The notes under the pieces were generated by a model that was not told the DNA's origin, did not search any database, and saw only the letters and a program-made list of their open reading frames with translations. From positions 84,860,736-84,924,735 of the forward strand of contig NC_051066.1 in NCBI RefSeq assembly GCF_004664715.2: DNA of 64,000 bases, written 5' to 3'. Below are positions 1-11,880 of this stretch, piece by piece. The position numbers and the translations under genes are program-made. Source of the stretch: Peromyscus leucopus (taxonomy: Eukaryota > Chordata > Mammalia > Rodentia > Cricetidae). Every line of letters begins with the position of its first letter. The first letter of the stretch is position 1.

Positions 1-305
1 AACGCTCTTGACTTCCAGTTGAGTGTGATCAAAGCAAAGTACTGACAGGAGAGGAACTAGGAGAGGGGAAAGTCAGGACATTAATCTCCTCCTTTCCTGT
101 CTTGCTGTGGTTTGGCCACTGGTAGAGTTTCTCTATCAAGGCCCATCTTTCTTACATGCACAGCTCTCATCTGGTTTCAACTATGTCTGTCTTTGTCCTT
201 GTCCAATGGTTGAAAGGTGATAATAATTCTTTTGGGGAGTCCCTTGATCTGTTATTCTTCTTTTCTTAATTCTCTTCATACTTTATCAATTTTAAAAATT
301 TTTTA
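1..305. other. Unassigned non-coding sequence
   Basis: No open frame of note and no repeat I can name. The last ~40 bases become A/T-rich just before a tRNA-derived SINE fragment. Confidence 0.5.
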
Positions 306-379
306 CGGTACTAGGGATTAAACTTAGGCCTGCAAGCATGCAAGGCAAGTGTCCTGCAATAGAATTATTTCCCAGCCTC
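306..379 (-). mobile_element. ID/B4-type SINE fragment
   Basis: The plus strand reads as the reverse complement of the tRNA-derived ID head: an actagggattaaac block, then gcaaggcaagtgt, ending in cccagcctc. These match the ID/B4 signature of a box-B-like motif and a 'cccag' end, with many substitutions. It is an old, partial copy. Confidence 0.6.
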
Positions 380-553
380 TAGCCACACTTTTATTAATAT
401 TCTCAGTTTCTTCTTTGAATATATACCTGCCTCCTGTCTTAGATTGTTCTTATTACTATAACAAAGATACTTTAAACTGTGTGTCTAATAAATTGCAGAA
501 ATTTATTCTCATGCGAGTTCAGGAAGACCGTGATGCAGATGCTGGAAAATTCA

Positions 554-663
554 GCCAGGTCATGTTGGCACACACCTTTAGTTCCAGCACTCTGGAGGCA
601 GAGGCAGAGGCAGGTGGATCTCTGTGAGTTTGAGGCCATCCTGGTCTACAGAGTGAGTTCCGG
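554..663 (+). mobile_element. B1 SINE, left part, interrupted
   Basis: 7SL-derived B1: the head runs from gccaggtcatgttggcac through ttccagcactctgg and ggcaggtggatctctgtgag to cctggtctacagagtgagtt. It stops abruptly at 663. The missing right part with its A-rich tail is found 1.03 kb downstream at 1692-1753, so a later insertion has split one B1. Confidence 0.9.
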
Positions 664-1005
664 TGCTGTGGGCCGCAGGAATATATCATAAGAACTCAGC
701 AGGTTTTGGCAAAGTCACTACCTAGAGGAATCAGGAAATTCCTCCAGAGGAAGCCAAATCCCAAGGAGTTTTTGGTGTTACTTGGCTTGTTATATATCAG
801 CTGTATGCTGTTACAAAATTTATGTGTGCCTTCATAGTTTTCCCAATTGGCTTTTCCCTAAGAAGGGCTAACAGTGTGGACTGTTCATTCTCTGGACATA
901 CACATTCCAGGCATTTGGAGAACAGCCTCAGGAAAGGCTTTCTCTTGAATCAGATATCTCCCTTAGCCACTTTCAAGGACTACAGGAAACACTGCCCAGG
1001 TGGGT

Positions 1006-1051
1006 GCCCAACTTTCAAGGACTAACAGGCCCAACTTTCAAGGACTAACAG
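1006..1051 (+). repeat. Two perfect 23-bp tandem copies in the LTR
   Basis: The 23-bp unit beginning gcccaactttcaaggact occurs at 1006-1028 and 1029-1051 without a mismatch. A diverged third match (ctttcaaggactacagg) starts near 970. In a retroviral U3 such duplications are often enhancer repeats; that role is inference. Confidence 0.85.
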
Positions 1052-1194
1052 TGATAACAGCCCATATACAAGTCTCCTGACTTAAGGTAAATTCCACAAG
1101 GGGATACCACCTAGGTCAGGTGGACATTAAGTAGTAGCTTTACACAATTTGGCTCGGACCCTCCCTTTATATACCAGGACTTCAAGGGCACCAG

Positions 1195-1560
1195 ACAGAA
1201 AAGAGAAAAGAGAATAGAAGAACTATATTGGTAAGAACTTGAGAGGAACAAACTGAGATGAGGAAGAACTAGATTGAAGGGCTAGAAGAGAGGACTAGAG
1301 GAATGAGATGGAAGATGAGGAGGAGCCAGATGGGAAAGAACAGATGAGGAAGAATGAGATGAGGAGAGAGTAGGAGATGGGAGAGGAGATGATATGGGAA
1401 AGAAAAAGATGGATGAGAACCTAGATGGGGCAGAGCTAGATGAAGGAAATAAGATAGAACCTAGAGGGGACCGAAGATAAGTGTAGAGAGAAATCAGGCA
1501 AGAAATGAGCTAAATATGAGAGCAGAATATAAGCTTGTAACTGACACAGAATAATGAAGT
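1195..1560 (+). repeat. Purine-rich degenerate repeat within the LTR
   Basis: Roughly 360 bases are almost all A and G on the plus strand, with a recurring gatgaggaagaa-like word (for example near 1256, 1313, 1346 and 1358). It looks like an internally amplified short motif, not a simple microsatellite. It lies downstream of the TATA-like element, where R/U5 would be. Confidence 0.6.
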
Positions 1561-1691
1561 ATATGGGCTAAGGAGTTCCGTGTACATAGATTCATTTCCT
1601 TTCATCAAAGATTAATTATCAGCTGGTTGTAGATTCTTCCCAGACTCTGGGAGGGGACTATCGAGGGGCTGGACCCACATAGTCCCCAATA

Positions 1692-1753
1692 TTCCAGGAC
1701 AGCCAGGGCAGTTATACAGAGAAACCTTGTCTTGAAAAACCAGGAAAAAAAAA
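1692..1753 (+). mobile_element. B1 SINE, right part with A tail
   Basis: Continues the B1 broken at 663: ttccaggacagccagggc, then tacagagaaaccttgtcttg, and an A-rich tail at 1745-1753. Together with 554-663 it makes one nearly complete B1. Confidence 0.9.
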
Positions 1754-4700
1754 GATGCTGGTAAATTTGATGTCTATAAGTACTTTCTTACTGTGTACTT
1801 GAATGGTAGAAGAGGGAACAGATGTTATCCATTTGTTTATAAGGGTCCAAATATTATTTGATGCCTATGCTTTCATACACTTGTGATCAGCACCCAAGAC
1901 ACTCATCTCACATTATTGCTATCTTGGGGCTTAGGGTTTTGACATATAAATTGAGGGTGAGCTGCCTGAGTTTTCAGTTAATTGAACTACCAGGGTGTTA
2001 CAGTGTGTGACCTTGAAAACATTACTTGTTTTCTACCGCTGTGTTTTTATTTTCAAAATAAAGTTGAGAATGACATTATTGTGGTATTGATTGTTGCAGG
2101 ATGAAATAAACTGACAGACCTAATGTGCTCTGCATATAAAAAAATTAGATATTATTATGAATACGATTTCTCATGTAATCATTAAAACAAAAGTACAATG
2201 TAGGCATGATGAAGTTTAGGTAACAAAGCTATGATTCAAAAAACTGGTCCTATTTGCAAGCTAAGTTTTACATTATTCTGTAAAGTGAGGTTTCCCACAT
2301 AGCTTTAAGGGAGATAACAAAAACAGTAAGATTAATAGCAAGCAAAAACATGATGAAACATTGTAGAGATGATGGAATGTTGACTAGCTTTGCGTCTGAA
2401 GAAACTAATCTCTCAGAAGTGACACTAGACAGTGAAATGTTGATTTAGTGCCATGCCAATCATGCCATAGAATATGGTGTTTTACTTTTTTTCCCTCAAA
2501 GAATGATTGCCATTCACATCTATCTGTCTATGTATCTATCTATCCACCCATCTATCTAAAGTCTTCAAGCTCTAATTCTAGAAAAGGACTATTCTCATCC
2601 TCCTCATTGCTTGGAAAGATGTGAAATCCTGTGATTAGCTAGACAATTCTCATTCTTCTTTTCTAAGGTAAGACTCTTTACTGAAGGTTGGATAGAAAAA
2701 GGGAAACTGGATTATCTCAGTTTCACATTAACCCCCTTTAAAAACGCAACTGTGGGTGAGGAGAGACAAGAAGACAATGCCGGTGATTTAAGTTGGATTT
2801 ATCTAATCTATCTGGGCAGACTCACTTGAAACTTGTTTTGAAGGAAATAAATTCTTCTTGGTTTCTACAGCTTAGTAGAGGCATTATTTTTCAGACTGAA
2901 AACAAAATGATGGATCCTAGATGAAGATAACCTGGGACTGTGTGTGTGCCACAAGTCACTCAGGCTTGTTAGAAGACAGCGGGATCAGAAGATGGCAGCA
3001 CAAAGGAGTGTAGCAGGAGATTGGTCAGAGGTTCAGAAAATGGTGTTACTGTGAGAGAAGCACACCAAGGATAAAAACAAATAGGAATTGATTAAATCCA
3101 AATTGAAAATTGAGTTTATGTGTGTGTACATGTATCAATTTAATCTCCCACATAGAGAAAGAACTGATTTGGGACCATAGTAAATTAGGTGGCATGGGAG
3201 AGATGCTAAGCAGGCCTTGAATAATTTGGTGAGGTCATCTGTATAAACCCACATGCAACTCACCAAACTCACTGCTTTTAATAAGCCCAACCAAGCTTTG
3301 TCAGTGTGTAGGGACGCCTGAATCAGCACACATAGGCTGATTGTAACAGGAAACATTCTCCACAGCTCAGTCCTAGGATGAAGACCAGTAGAGATTTCCA
3401 GAATTTGTTTCTCTTTTTTTTGAGGAACTGTGTAATCAGTTCCTTTTCATTTCCCTCAACTATTGGAGCTCTACAATCAGGTATTTCCATTATTAGAGTG
3501 GCCACCGCCACCATAAAGAGGTGATCAAGGGCAAACACTTATGGGAGTCACCATATCAGTTCAATAAAACATCTCATTGAGCCTGTTGAGGGAGTTTTAG
3601 GGTAAAGGCCTAAGTCTGGGAGTCCTCAAGGACTAGGTTTGGCCATATATACCAGTACACTAGTTAAAAGATGAGCAACAGTGAAAAACAGAGAAAGGAG
3701 GTTCCATCAGTGTGGCTCATAAAGATGGCAGAACTCCAGGATGTCAGTCTGTGGGTCGTATAGAATTGTTTCTTTAAAGATAAAAAAATAAACAAACAAA
3801 AGAGAAGCAGATAAAGGTATCGGTGACCTTACTGAGACCAGGCAATTCCTTGCTCTAAGTTTCCCTATATTGCATCACATAGCAGTTTTCCAGGCTGTGC
3901 CTTGCCCACAGAAGACCCCATGTTACAAGAAGCTTTTGACCAGTTTGAAGGAGAAGGTACCATCCGCCCAGCACATACAAATACATGAATTATTCCTGAG
4001 AGTAGAAAGGGAGTCACCCAACAAATTTATTGAAATGAATTAAGACTGTAGGGGAACATGGATATATTCAAAATTGTAGTGAAACCAGGCCCAAGGTCTT
4101 AATGGACATTCCAGACCAAGGAATGAGTATTACTCCCTTATCCGGAATACATAGATGCCTAACATTGGGTACTTCACGGTCCCCCATAAATCTGTAATAT
4201 GATATCTGTCAGAACCAATATCATGATATTGAAACCTGATATCATGAGCCAATAAACAAAGAACTCTCTGACTATCCCTGCACCATGGGTGTGCCCTGCT
4301 AGATGTGAACAATTGCACTGCCTGCCTATCCACCTGTTTACCCATTTTGACCTGACTTTCATTTCCTGATCTGCACCCATTTCTGCTCTTGGAATATGGT
4401 TTTTCCTTTCACCTCTCAGCTGAAACCTGCAGCTTCTCTCTCGAATCCTAACTCCAGCAGCTCCATCAGTACCACCCTCCCAGCACTGGTACGGTTTATT
4501 ATCTTACTAATACATACCCAGTCCACCTCCAAAGCCTCTTGCATTCTGCTGCAACCTCATTAACTTATATTCATTCTGTAAACCATATATATGCATATAA
4601 ATATATAGATACAGTTAATGTGTGCTCTGTCTTATGAATTAATATTGGTAATTAGGATTTGGGAGAAATAATAGCATTCACCTAGTCCAGGTTACCAAGG

Positions 4701-5640
4701 TAGACTAGATTATATGACAAGTTGTTGTCCCTAAGACTGCTAAACAGTATGAATTTATTGGAGCAGATGGGCAAGAGTCTTGGTCAAAGTGTGGTCTGAT
4801 GGCTCACTGTCTCTGTTCTGGCTCTAAAATGTAGACCAACCTATCCCTGTTGATGGAGGGGAGTGATCTAATTCCCATAAGATGATTAACCCTGTTGCAA
4901 GGTGCAGCCTCACCATCTAAGATAATCACACTCATGTGTCTGGTTATCTAGTCTACTTTGTTCTACCTAGAATCCAAGGTGGCTATGTCTCTTAGACAAT
5001 GAGTCTTTGTGTTTTCAACCTTGAAGGGGAATAAGATAAGGTAGTGTTGTGAGCTCTGTCCTCTGGTCTTGACGTGGCCATTGTTACCTAGAAATCAGAG
5101 CAGCGTGACTACCTGCAGGAGATACTTACAAGATGAGACCTATTAATATTCCTTCACTGAAGGGGAGGAGAGTTCATGAGTAAGTTCATGAGACACAGGA
5201 GACACCCCTCCTAACCCACTCCTACCCCCACTTAGAGGGTATATGCCTTTCAATGTTCCCAGAGGATGACTTTACTTCACTGGTCTAGCTGCTTATAAGA
5301 TGTGCATGCTCCTGGAAGCAACCCCAGCTAATCACTGGCTGTCTAAGGTAGACTTAGATGAAACTGTTCCTTTGGATTTTGTTTCTGTCACCTCTGGGGT
5401 GAATAGATATTTATTCATGTCCCCCTAGGGAAAATGTACCAACAGGCAGTGATCACCAATGTCTTCGATGTACTGAGTGATGAACATATTTGTGCAGAGG
5501 AGAGAGCTGCAGAACAAAGCAGAAATTCCAGGCTTCCATTCTGGCTTTAGTACCTTGTAGGCCCAAATGAGTGAGGAGTCAGTCATTTTGCATGACTGCT
5601 GTATAAGATAATGCTTTTATAAAGATGACCATGAAAATAC
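1754..5640. other. Unassigned non-coding stretch
   Basis: No coding signal and no confidently named transposon in 3.9 kb. Frames are under 75 codons and unrelated to each other. A short, imperfect TATC tract lies at 2517-2558. The rest is ordinary AT-moderate sequence that may hide ancient repeats I cannot recognise by eye. Confidence 0.5.
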
Positions 5641-5781
5641 CTGGCCATGCCTATAATCCCAGCAGTGGGGAAATCTGAAGCAGGGGGATCTTGAATTTGA
5701 GGCCAGTCTGGACTCATGAATCTATGTCTCAAAAAAAAAAAAAAAAAAAGAAAGAAAGAAAAGAAGAAAGAAAGAAAGAAA
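5641..5781 (+). mobile_element. Old B1-like SINE with AAAG tail
   Basis: Contains ctggccatgcctataatccc, gcagggggatcttgaatttg and a gaatctatgtctc end, then a pure A run and (AAAG)n. It is diverged from young B1 and lacks the standard right half, so an older B1 or PB1-like copy fits. The AAAG tract is a degenerated poly(A) tail. Confidence 0.65.
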
Positions 5782-6578
5782 TGTTTCATATATTCCTGTG
5801 AGAAATGTTTTCATTTTTCCTATCAAAGATAGCTAGTCTAACAAAGGCCAAAATTCCATGAGTCTTCCCCACCTTGTAAAACTTATGTGTAAATCCTTTA
5901 CTGTCCCCAACATGGTAAAACTTTGATTATTCAAGGTCCCGCTGTATCCCAGGAATGTGATGGCCTGGAGTGACTGACCTCGGCTCTTTTTCCTGCATTT
6001 CCTTTGCACAAACTCTTTTAAAACCAACGAGTCTCAAAAGATTGTGATGTTGGACCCCAACCAACGGAGAAGAGACACAGTCACCGCCCACATTATACTA
6101 AAAGCCAAGAGAAATTGCTGCTCCGGGGGGCTTGCTTGTCTGGTTTGGATCTTGACACACCTTTTTTACAAAATGGTTTGTGTGTTTCTTTCTGCAACAT
6201 CAAAAATGTTTGTTTCCACCATTTTCATTTTCTAGATTAAGCAATGGAAGCATAAACTCTCATTACCACAGAAGTCAGTCTAGAATTCTGACCCGTTTAT
6301 GTTTAAGTCTGAAATTTGTACCCTTTTCTACTTTTTAATAATATTTTAATATTCAGAAATAGAGGAAAAATCAGAGAGGAGATCTGACAATTTAATTCCC
6401 TTTCCACTTAGAGTAATGTGTGGAAATCTCTGGAAGGCTTGGTCAATTCCTAAGAGTTACCCAGTGTCATCTTGTTCTCAACACTGTGTATCTCAACACC
6501 CAAAACTTTGCCTTTTCCAAACTTACCTAGAAACTTAGGTCCTTTCTGTGTTTGCACAAAAGCCCTACACAGACAAAG

Positions 6579-6581
<3 letters not shown>
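5782..6581. other. Unassigned non-coding stretch
   Basis: No named repeat or plausible exon seen. Short frames on both strands have no recognisable protein content. Confidence 0.45.

Positions 6582-6641
<60 letters not shown>
6582..6641 (+). repeat. (CT)n microsatellite
   Basis: About 60 bases of pure CT dinucleotide, pyrimidines on the plus strand. It explains the Ser-Leu and Arg-Glu runs in overlapping frames. Confidence 0.98.
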
Positions 6642-6643
<2 letters not shown>

Positions 6644-7402
6644 ACACACTCCCCATATATACATACATTGTAAAATTTGCTGAAAAATTGAGCCATGTGT
6701 TATGTTGTTAGTCAGATACCAGACAGTTTGAAGGTCACCAAGGATGGACTCTTCTTTTGTAAAGCCAGGATCAGAAAGAGCAGGACTTTGATTACTGTTC
6801 AAAAGAATGAGATCTGAGTTCTCTCTCTGGCCTTGGGTGGAGACATGACATTCTGAACTGCCCAAAAGATTATAGGATTGCTCTCTAGCCAAAGACCTTC
6901 TGGTAAGGAACAAAGACATACTATTGTACCTTCCCAAAAGAATTCATCAAAATTGACCTGTCAGTTATCCAGACAGGAAAATGCCCTTAGGAAAGCCATT
7001 TGTTCTGGGGACTTCAAGAAATGGTGTAAAGCTTTCTGGAAAATGCAGGGTTACACAATGGTCTCTCTGGCCATTGACCACTTGCACCCAACTCTGCTGT
7101 CTGTGTCCCATTTACATTCATTCAGTGGAGATCACGAGGACTGGTGAGCTGAGGAGAGGCAAAAGCGAGATCTCATTGAAAGTTGGGAGACAGCAACACA
7201 GCAAAGAGCAAAGGACTTCCATGTGAACATCAGGTTCCCAGATTCCTTAGCCTCAGCACTTTCAACTGAGAGCTTTGTCCTAGCCTCAGGCTGTTTATTC
7301 CCCTGGTTACTTTCACTTTCTGTCTTCTGTGGCTTCTCAAAGTCCCTACATTGCTAATTCCAGTAAGTGGTATCATTGTGTTTTCTATGCTTTCAAACTC
7401 TG
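6642..7402. other. Unassigned non-coding stretch
   Basis: No repeat family recognised. Two overlapping short plus-strand frames (about 80-90 codons) share no known motif and lack neighbouring splice context. Confidence 0.45.
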
Positions 7403-7549
7403 CTTCCTTCCTTCCTTCCTTCCTTCCTTCCTTCCTTCCTTCCTTCCTTCCTTCCTTCCTTCCTTCCTTCCTTCCTCCTCCTCCCTCCCTCCCTCCTTCC
7501 TCCCTCCCTCCCTTCCTCTCTCCCTCTCTCTCTCCCTTCCTTCCTTCCT
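7403..7549 (+). repeat. (TTCC)n followed by C/T-rich tract
   Basis: About 18 tandem TTCC units grade into CCTCCCT-type and then CTCT sequence. It is entirely pyrimidine on the plus strand. The Pro/Ser/Phe-rich and Arg/Lys/Glu-rich frames here are artefacts of this tract. Confidence 0.97.
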
Positions 7550-9287
7550 ATTTCTTCACCTAAATCCTCCAAAGAACCCAATGGAACAAGCCTTTCCATT
7601 TAATAGACAGTATCTTAGAAGACAAGGGACAAAGACCTGCCTAACCTCAAGAGCCACTGCCCTGCAGTGTGGGTCTGTTTCTGCAAGGACTTAGCGGAGC
7701 CTGGGGTCGACATGAAGGACCACTCCAGTATTCCATGCCTTTCCCGATGGACTGGATCAAGCTGATTTCCTGGAGACTAATTGCACTGGATCTGGATCTC
7801 TCTGTCTTCCGCTGTCTCTGGGTTAGGCCGAGGTTTTTGAAACTCAGGAGATTTCTGTGGGCTTCTGGGCTCCTTTAAGGGCATTTGGCACCCTATAAAA
7901 GAAGCTCATTAAAGGAAACAGTTGGAGTGCTTTCCTTTTAATAGTCTGGCCATGGAAAGTTGACCCACTCAGAGTGTTTGGAGGTGGAAAGCTGGAGACT
8001 TGGAGACAGTGGACAAGCCTGTTTGGCAGGGCAGAGCAAGACTGCAGAGGGGATGGGCCAGTCTCTTGGAGTCTCATTCCTGGTGGTCAGGAAAGCCCAC
8101 TGAGGGCTCTATAAAGAAATAATAGCAGCAGTTAAACCAGTCAGGGGTCCAGTTTGGGGTTGAAATTCCAGATCCTGCTCCCTCAACTCTTGAGGTTTGG
8201 CTCTCTACATCCCCTCTTCTTCTGAGGTCCTGTTAACTTGAATGTTTTTGAAAGCTTTGAGGGTGGGAAAGGGTGGCCTTGTCACAAAGGAAGGCTAATT
8301 GGCTGGAACTCCCCAGTCACTCCCTCCAGCTGGCCTGAATCTCTTTGGGTTTTAGGTCTTCCTAAAGAACTGAAAAGAGAGTCCTGCCTCTCTTTTCAAA
8401 ATATTTAAAACCAAATAAATTCAAATTAGGTCTTTTCTTGCTGTCAATGGTGTTTTACCCTTGTTTTCAAGGAGGAAAGCAGGGTGCCACGGGGACATAT
8501 TGGCTTCATAGTAAGATATGCGCCCAGTTAACTCCTCCCTGCAGAAAAATGACCAGGTTGTGACATCCTTTAAGCAAGAATAGCAAATTCTGAGCATGCA
8601 TGTGGCTCTTATGATTCTCTAAGATATAGCAGATACACCAATGGACCAAAGCCTTGTTCCCCCCTGCTGAGCATGGAAGTCTCATAATTCTTCTTGATAT
8701 AACTACCCCTTGACTGTGGCCAGTAATCATTGTAGCTCCAGGCCTGGAGTCTGTTTTACCTCTTTGTCTTTGTCCCAAGTTGCCCCAGAGCTGAAAAGGC
8801 ATTGTCTAAGTGACAGAGGCTCAGCCCATGGCAAGGTCAATTGGGTAAATCATAGGTTTGTCTCCAGATCCCAAGTGTTTTCATCTTAGGCTTTCAAGCT
8901 TCTTGTGCCTTCCTTTTCCTCCTCCCCATCTGCCGCCACACTTCCTTTTCTTTGAAATGTATTGCAGCTTCTTGGGAAGGACTCCCTGGTTTCCAATGTG
9001 CTTGTTACCACGAAACCCAATATTAGTGATGAAAAACGTCTATTTAATCCAACTGAGACTATGCCAGCCTGGAATTTATATCACTCACAGAGAACTTTTG
9101 GGGACAGGCTTCAATTAAAATGAAAAGAAAAGTTATCTGGAATGAACTGTGATCATTTTGGACCTGATGTAGTGTTGATTGGATATTGCAGTATAGTGAA
9201 AACAGCATAGGTGGACAAATAGAACTGTTCTCACATTGCAACTACATCATTTCCTTGAGTGTCGTTCAAGAATTTAATTAAATTTAT
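7550..9287. other. Unassigned non-coding stretch
   Basis: No family recognised and no coding evidence. Frames of 60-98 codons on either strand lack motifs, and nothing suggests splicing between them. Confidence 0.45.
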
Positions 9288-9366
9288 TTAAGGGTCTGTT
9301 TCAATGTCAGTAAAATGAGGGAAATAATAAGCCCTTATTTCAGATTGTGAGGATAAAATCAGTTTC
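9288..9366 (+). mobile_element. MIR fragment
   Basis: The block tcaatgtcagtaaaatgagg followed by gaaataataagccc and gtgaggataaaatcagt matches the 3' half of the ancient mammalian MIR SINE. It is diverged and truncated. Confidence 0.5.
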
Positions 9367-9397
9367 TACCTATAAGATGACATTTGGCATTGTTTTG

Positions 9398-9795
9398 AAT
9401 ATGAGGTGTTCCTTAAGGTTCCTGTATTGTGGTCTTGGTTGTTAGCCAATAAGTGATTGGATCCTGAGGGCTTTAAGAACTGATGAAGGATTAATCTTTT
9501 GATGTATTCATGATATGATGGTCTTATTGAGACGAGGTACAAGCAGGAAGCAGGGCTAGTGCCAGGAACCAGGTCATGGATGTTGCATCCTTGCAAGTTA
9601 TATCTTGTCTTGGTCCCTTCTTCTATCCCTTTTTTTTTTTTACTTCCTAGTTACCATAATGTAAGTTATTCCAATCTGCCATGCCCTTCCTTCCATGATG
9701 AACTGACACTATGACCTCTAAATACCATCCCCTCTTTAAACTGTTTACATGAGGGGTTTTGTCACAGCAACACAAAGTCTCACTAACACATTTAA
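9398..9795 (+). mobile_element. MaLR-type LTR (ERVL-MaLR class)
   Basis: The order of words resembles rodent and mammalian MaLR LTRs: tgaggtgttccttaaggttc at the start, a 'gccatgcccttcc..ccatgatg' block around 9680, and an end reading ttttgtcacagcaacacaaa then ctaacaca. A T run at about 9630 splits it. Subfamily not assigned; edges approximate. Confidence 0.55.
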
Positions 9796-9884
9796 GATAT
9801 TTTGGCAAATTTTAGGCTTACGTCAATCCTTGTTATCCCTAGATTTATGGAAGAAGCTTCATGGACCAGGACACTTGGGAGAGT

Positions 9885-9988
9885 CAAGTTAACTTTATCA
9901 TTTACTCAACAGCCACTTGACAAAGAGGTAAAATTGGTTGTCCAAGGTTGCATAGCTAATACGAAACAGCTAGACTTTGTCTCCTGAA
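9885..9988 (-). mobile_element. MIR fragment, reverse
   Basis: Reads like the MIR reverse complement: a gacaaagaggtaaaattgg word, then tccaaggttgcatagctaat and a degenerate 'gctagactttg' end. Old and diverged. Confidence 0.45.
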
Positions 9989-10882
9989 TTTCATGGACCA
10001 TGTTCGTAGTCACTTCAATGCCTTCTACTTGACCTTAAGTAAGGCATTATAATTTTCAGCTTCTTAGAGGGAAAGTGGAGATGAGTGAAAGTTAATCTCA
10101 ATGAGGTATTCTAAGGATTAAATCAGTCAGTACTTGTAACGTAGTGCTTGGCCTGTTAGGATGCATATTATTACATAATCATCATCATAGCTATTGTTTT
10201 TTTTTTTTTTTTCTGAATCATTCCCTATGTCCCATCATCCACCCTTGTAGTTGGCACAGAGTGTCAGTGTGTGTGAGCAGCCTGTTGGAAACAGCATATG
10301 ATATTGTTATCCCAGTAAAAGAAGAGGAGTGGATGGCTTTCAGAATGGAGAACTCTGGCTGACCTTTTGGCTACCTCATAAATAATTCTAAGAAATCTCT
10401 TTCTGGTTGTCCTGGGGAAATCCTGGAGGAGTAAGTAGCTCAGGCCACGCAAGCATCAGAGCTTGCCCAGAACATCCAGACTCTTTGCCATTCATGGCTA
10501 TCCTGTAAAAGCTGACCTTCTTAAAGACTATGAAACAAAGCCTGTTCTCATGTTTAAGAGGGAATAGCTCCAGGACCTCTTGTTTGTAGACAGGGCAGGC
10601 AATGGTGGAGATCTCATTAACCTTTGTGTTCTTGTATTTAACACTACATGCCTGGAATTGACCACTCTTACTGAAAATTTGTTACTCCATCAAGAGTTTG
10701 AAGAGATGAATTCCCAGAGAAGATTTATCATTTAAGTTTTTATAATTCTTCTACCCAATCCAGAAATGACTAAGACAATTAGTCTTGCTTAGGTCCTCAG
10801 TAATCATTTTCTTCTTAACAATATGTGAATTCCAGGAATGGCAACTTCATATTCTACTGGGTAATGACAATGGCATGCGATA
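9989..10882. other. Mostly unassigned; possible MIR tail
   Basis: A weak MIR 3' match lies near 10100-10155 (aaggattaaatcagtcag, then agtgcttggc). A T run lies at about 10196-10212. The rest is unassigned. Confidence 0.4.
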
Positions 10883-10883
10883 C

Positions 10884-10936
<53 letters not shown>

Positions 10937-11021
10937 GTATGTGTGTGTATGTATGTGTATATGTATTTGTATATGTATATATGTATGTATATATAAATAT
11001 GTATATGTATGTATGTATATA
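10883..11021 (+). repeat. (CA)n then (TATG)n compound microsatellite
   Basis: ACAT and CA repeats pass into TATG, TG and TA repeats over ~140 bases. It directly abuts the poly(A) side of a minus-strand L1, so it probably grew from the degenerating tail. Confidence 0.95.
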
Positions 11022-11880
11022 AATTTATTTATTTATTTTACATCCTAGCTGCGGTTTCCTTTCTTCCTTTCCTCCAAGTCCCTCTCCCCAACCTCCCTCT
11101 GTTCCCATTCCCCAGTCCACTCCCCTCCATTTCTGTTTAGGAAAGGACAGGTCTCCCATGAATATCAACAAAACATAGAATATCAAGTTGCAGTAAGACT
11201 AAATACCTCCCTGTGTATTAAGGCTGGATGAGGTGACCCAGTATGAGGAGTAGGGTTCCAAAAGCCTGTAAAAGAGTTGGAGACAGCCCTTGTTCCCACT
11301 ATTAGGAGTCCCACAAGAGGACCAAGCTACAGAACTGTAATATATACTCAGAGGGCCTAGGTCAGTCCCATGCAGGCTCCCTAGTTGTCGATTCAGTCTC
11401 TGTGAGCCCCTAAGAGCCCAGGTTACTTGATTCTGTGAGTTTTCTTGTAGTGTCCTTGACCCCTCTGGCTCCCACAATCCTTTCTCTCCCTCTTCTGCAG
11501 GATTCCCCTCAAACTATGCCTAATGTTTGGCTATGGCTATGCATCTTTTTGCATCAGTTGCTGGATGAAGCCTCTCTGATGACAATTGGACTAGGCACCA
11601 ATCTATGAGTATAGCAGAGTATCATTAGGCATCATTACATTGACATTTTTTCCCTTCTAGTTGTTTTTGGTTCTTTCCTAGGTCTCTGGGTCATCCAGCC
11701 TGTGGGACCTGGTGCTGCAGGAAGTGTCAGAGCTGAGCTTACTTTCCTGGCATGAGTTTTAGTCTAGAGCAGTCATTGGTTGGGCACTCCCTCAATCTAT
11801 AGGTTACCCTTACCCAGCACATGCCATAGGCAGAACAGACTGTAGGCCAAAGGTTATGTGGACACAGAGTAATCTTTGTA
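11022..11880 (-). mobile_element. LINE-1 3' UTR, 5'-truncated
   Basis: The reverse complement reads as a rodent L1 3' end: gggctgtctccaactctttt, gcttttggaaccctactcct, ccagccttaatacacaggga, then a G-rich purine block and a taaaataaataaataaat tail. No ORF2 sequence is present. The left edge is sharp at the tail; the right edge near 11880 is approximate. Confidence 0.85.

Larger units (their letters stand above)
664..1691 (+). mobile_element. Solo-LTR-like insertion inside a B1
   Basis: A 1,028-bp block begins tgctgtgggccg, ends gtccccaata, and separates two halves of one B1. The flanks ttccgg (658-663) and ttccag (1692-1697) fit a 6-bp target duplication with one change. A TATA-like tttatatacc lies near 1166-1175 and a poly(A)-signal-like agaataatgaag near 1549, in the right order for the plus strand. 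A long purine-rich stretch lies between them. There are no gag or pol frames. I read it as a solo LTR of a rodent endogenous retrovirus. The family is not assigned and the orientation is inferred only from the TATA/poly(A) order. Confidence 0.6.

Noticed and set aside
6450..6937. Frames with Ser-Leu or Arg-Glu runs
   Set aside because: Produced by the (CT)n tract at 6582-6641; flanking residues show no domain.
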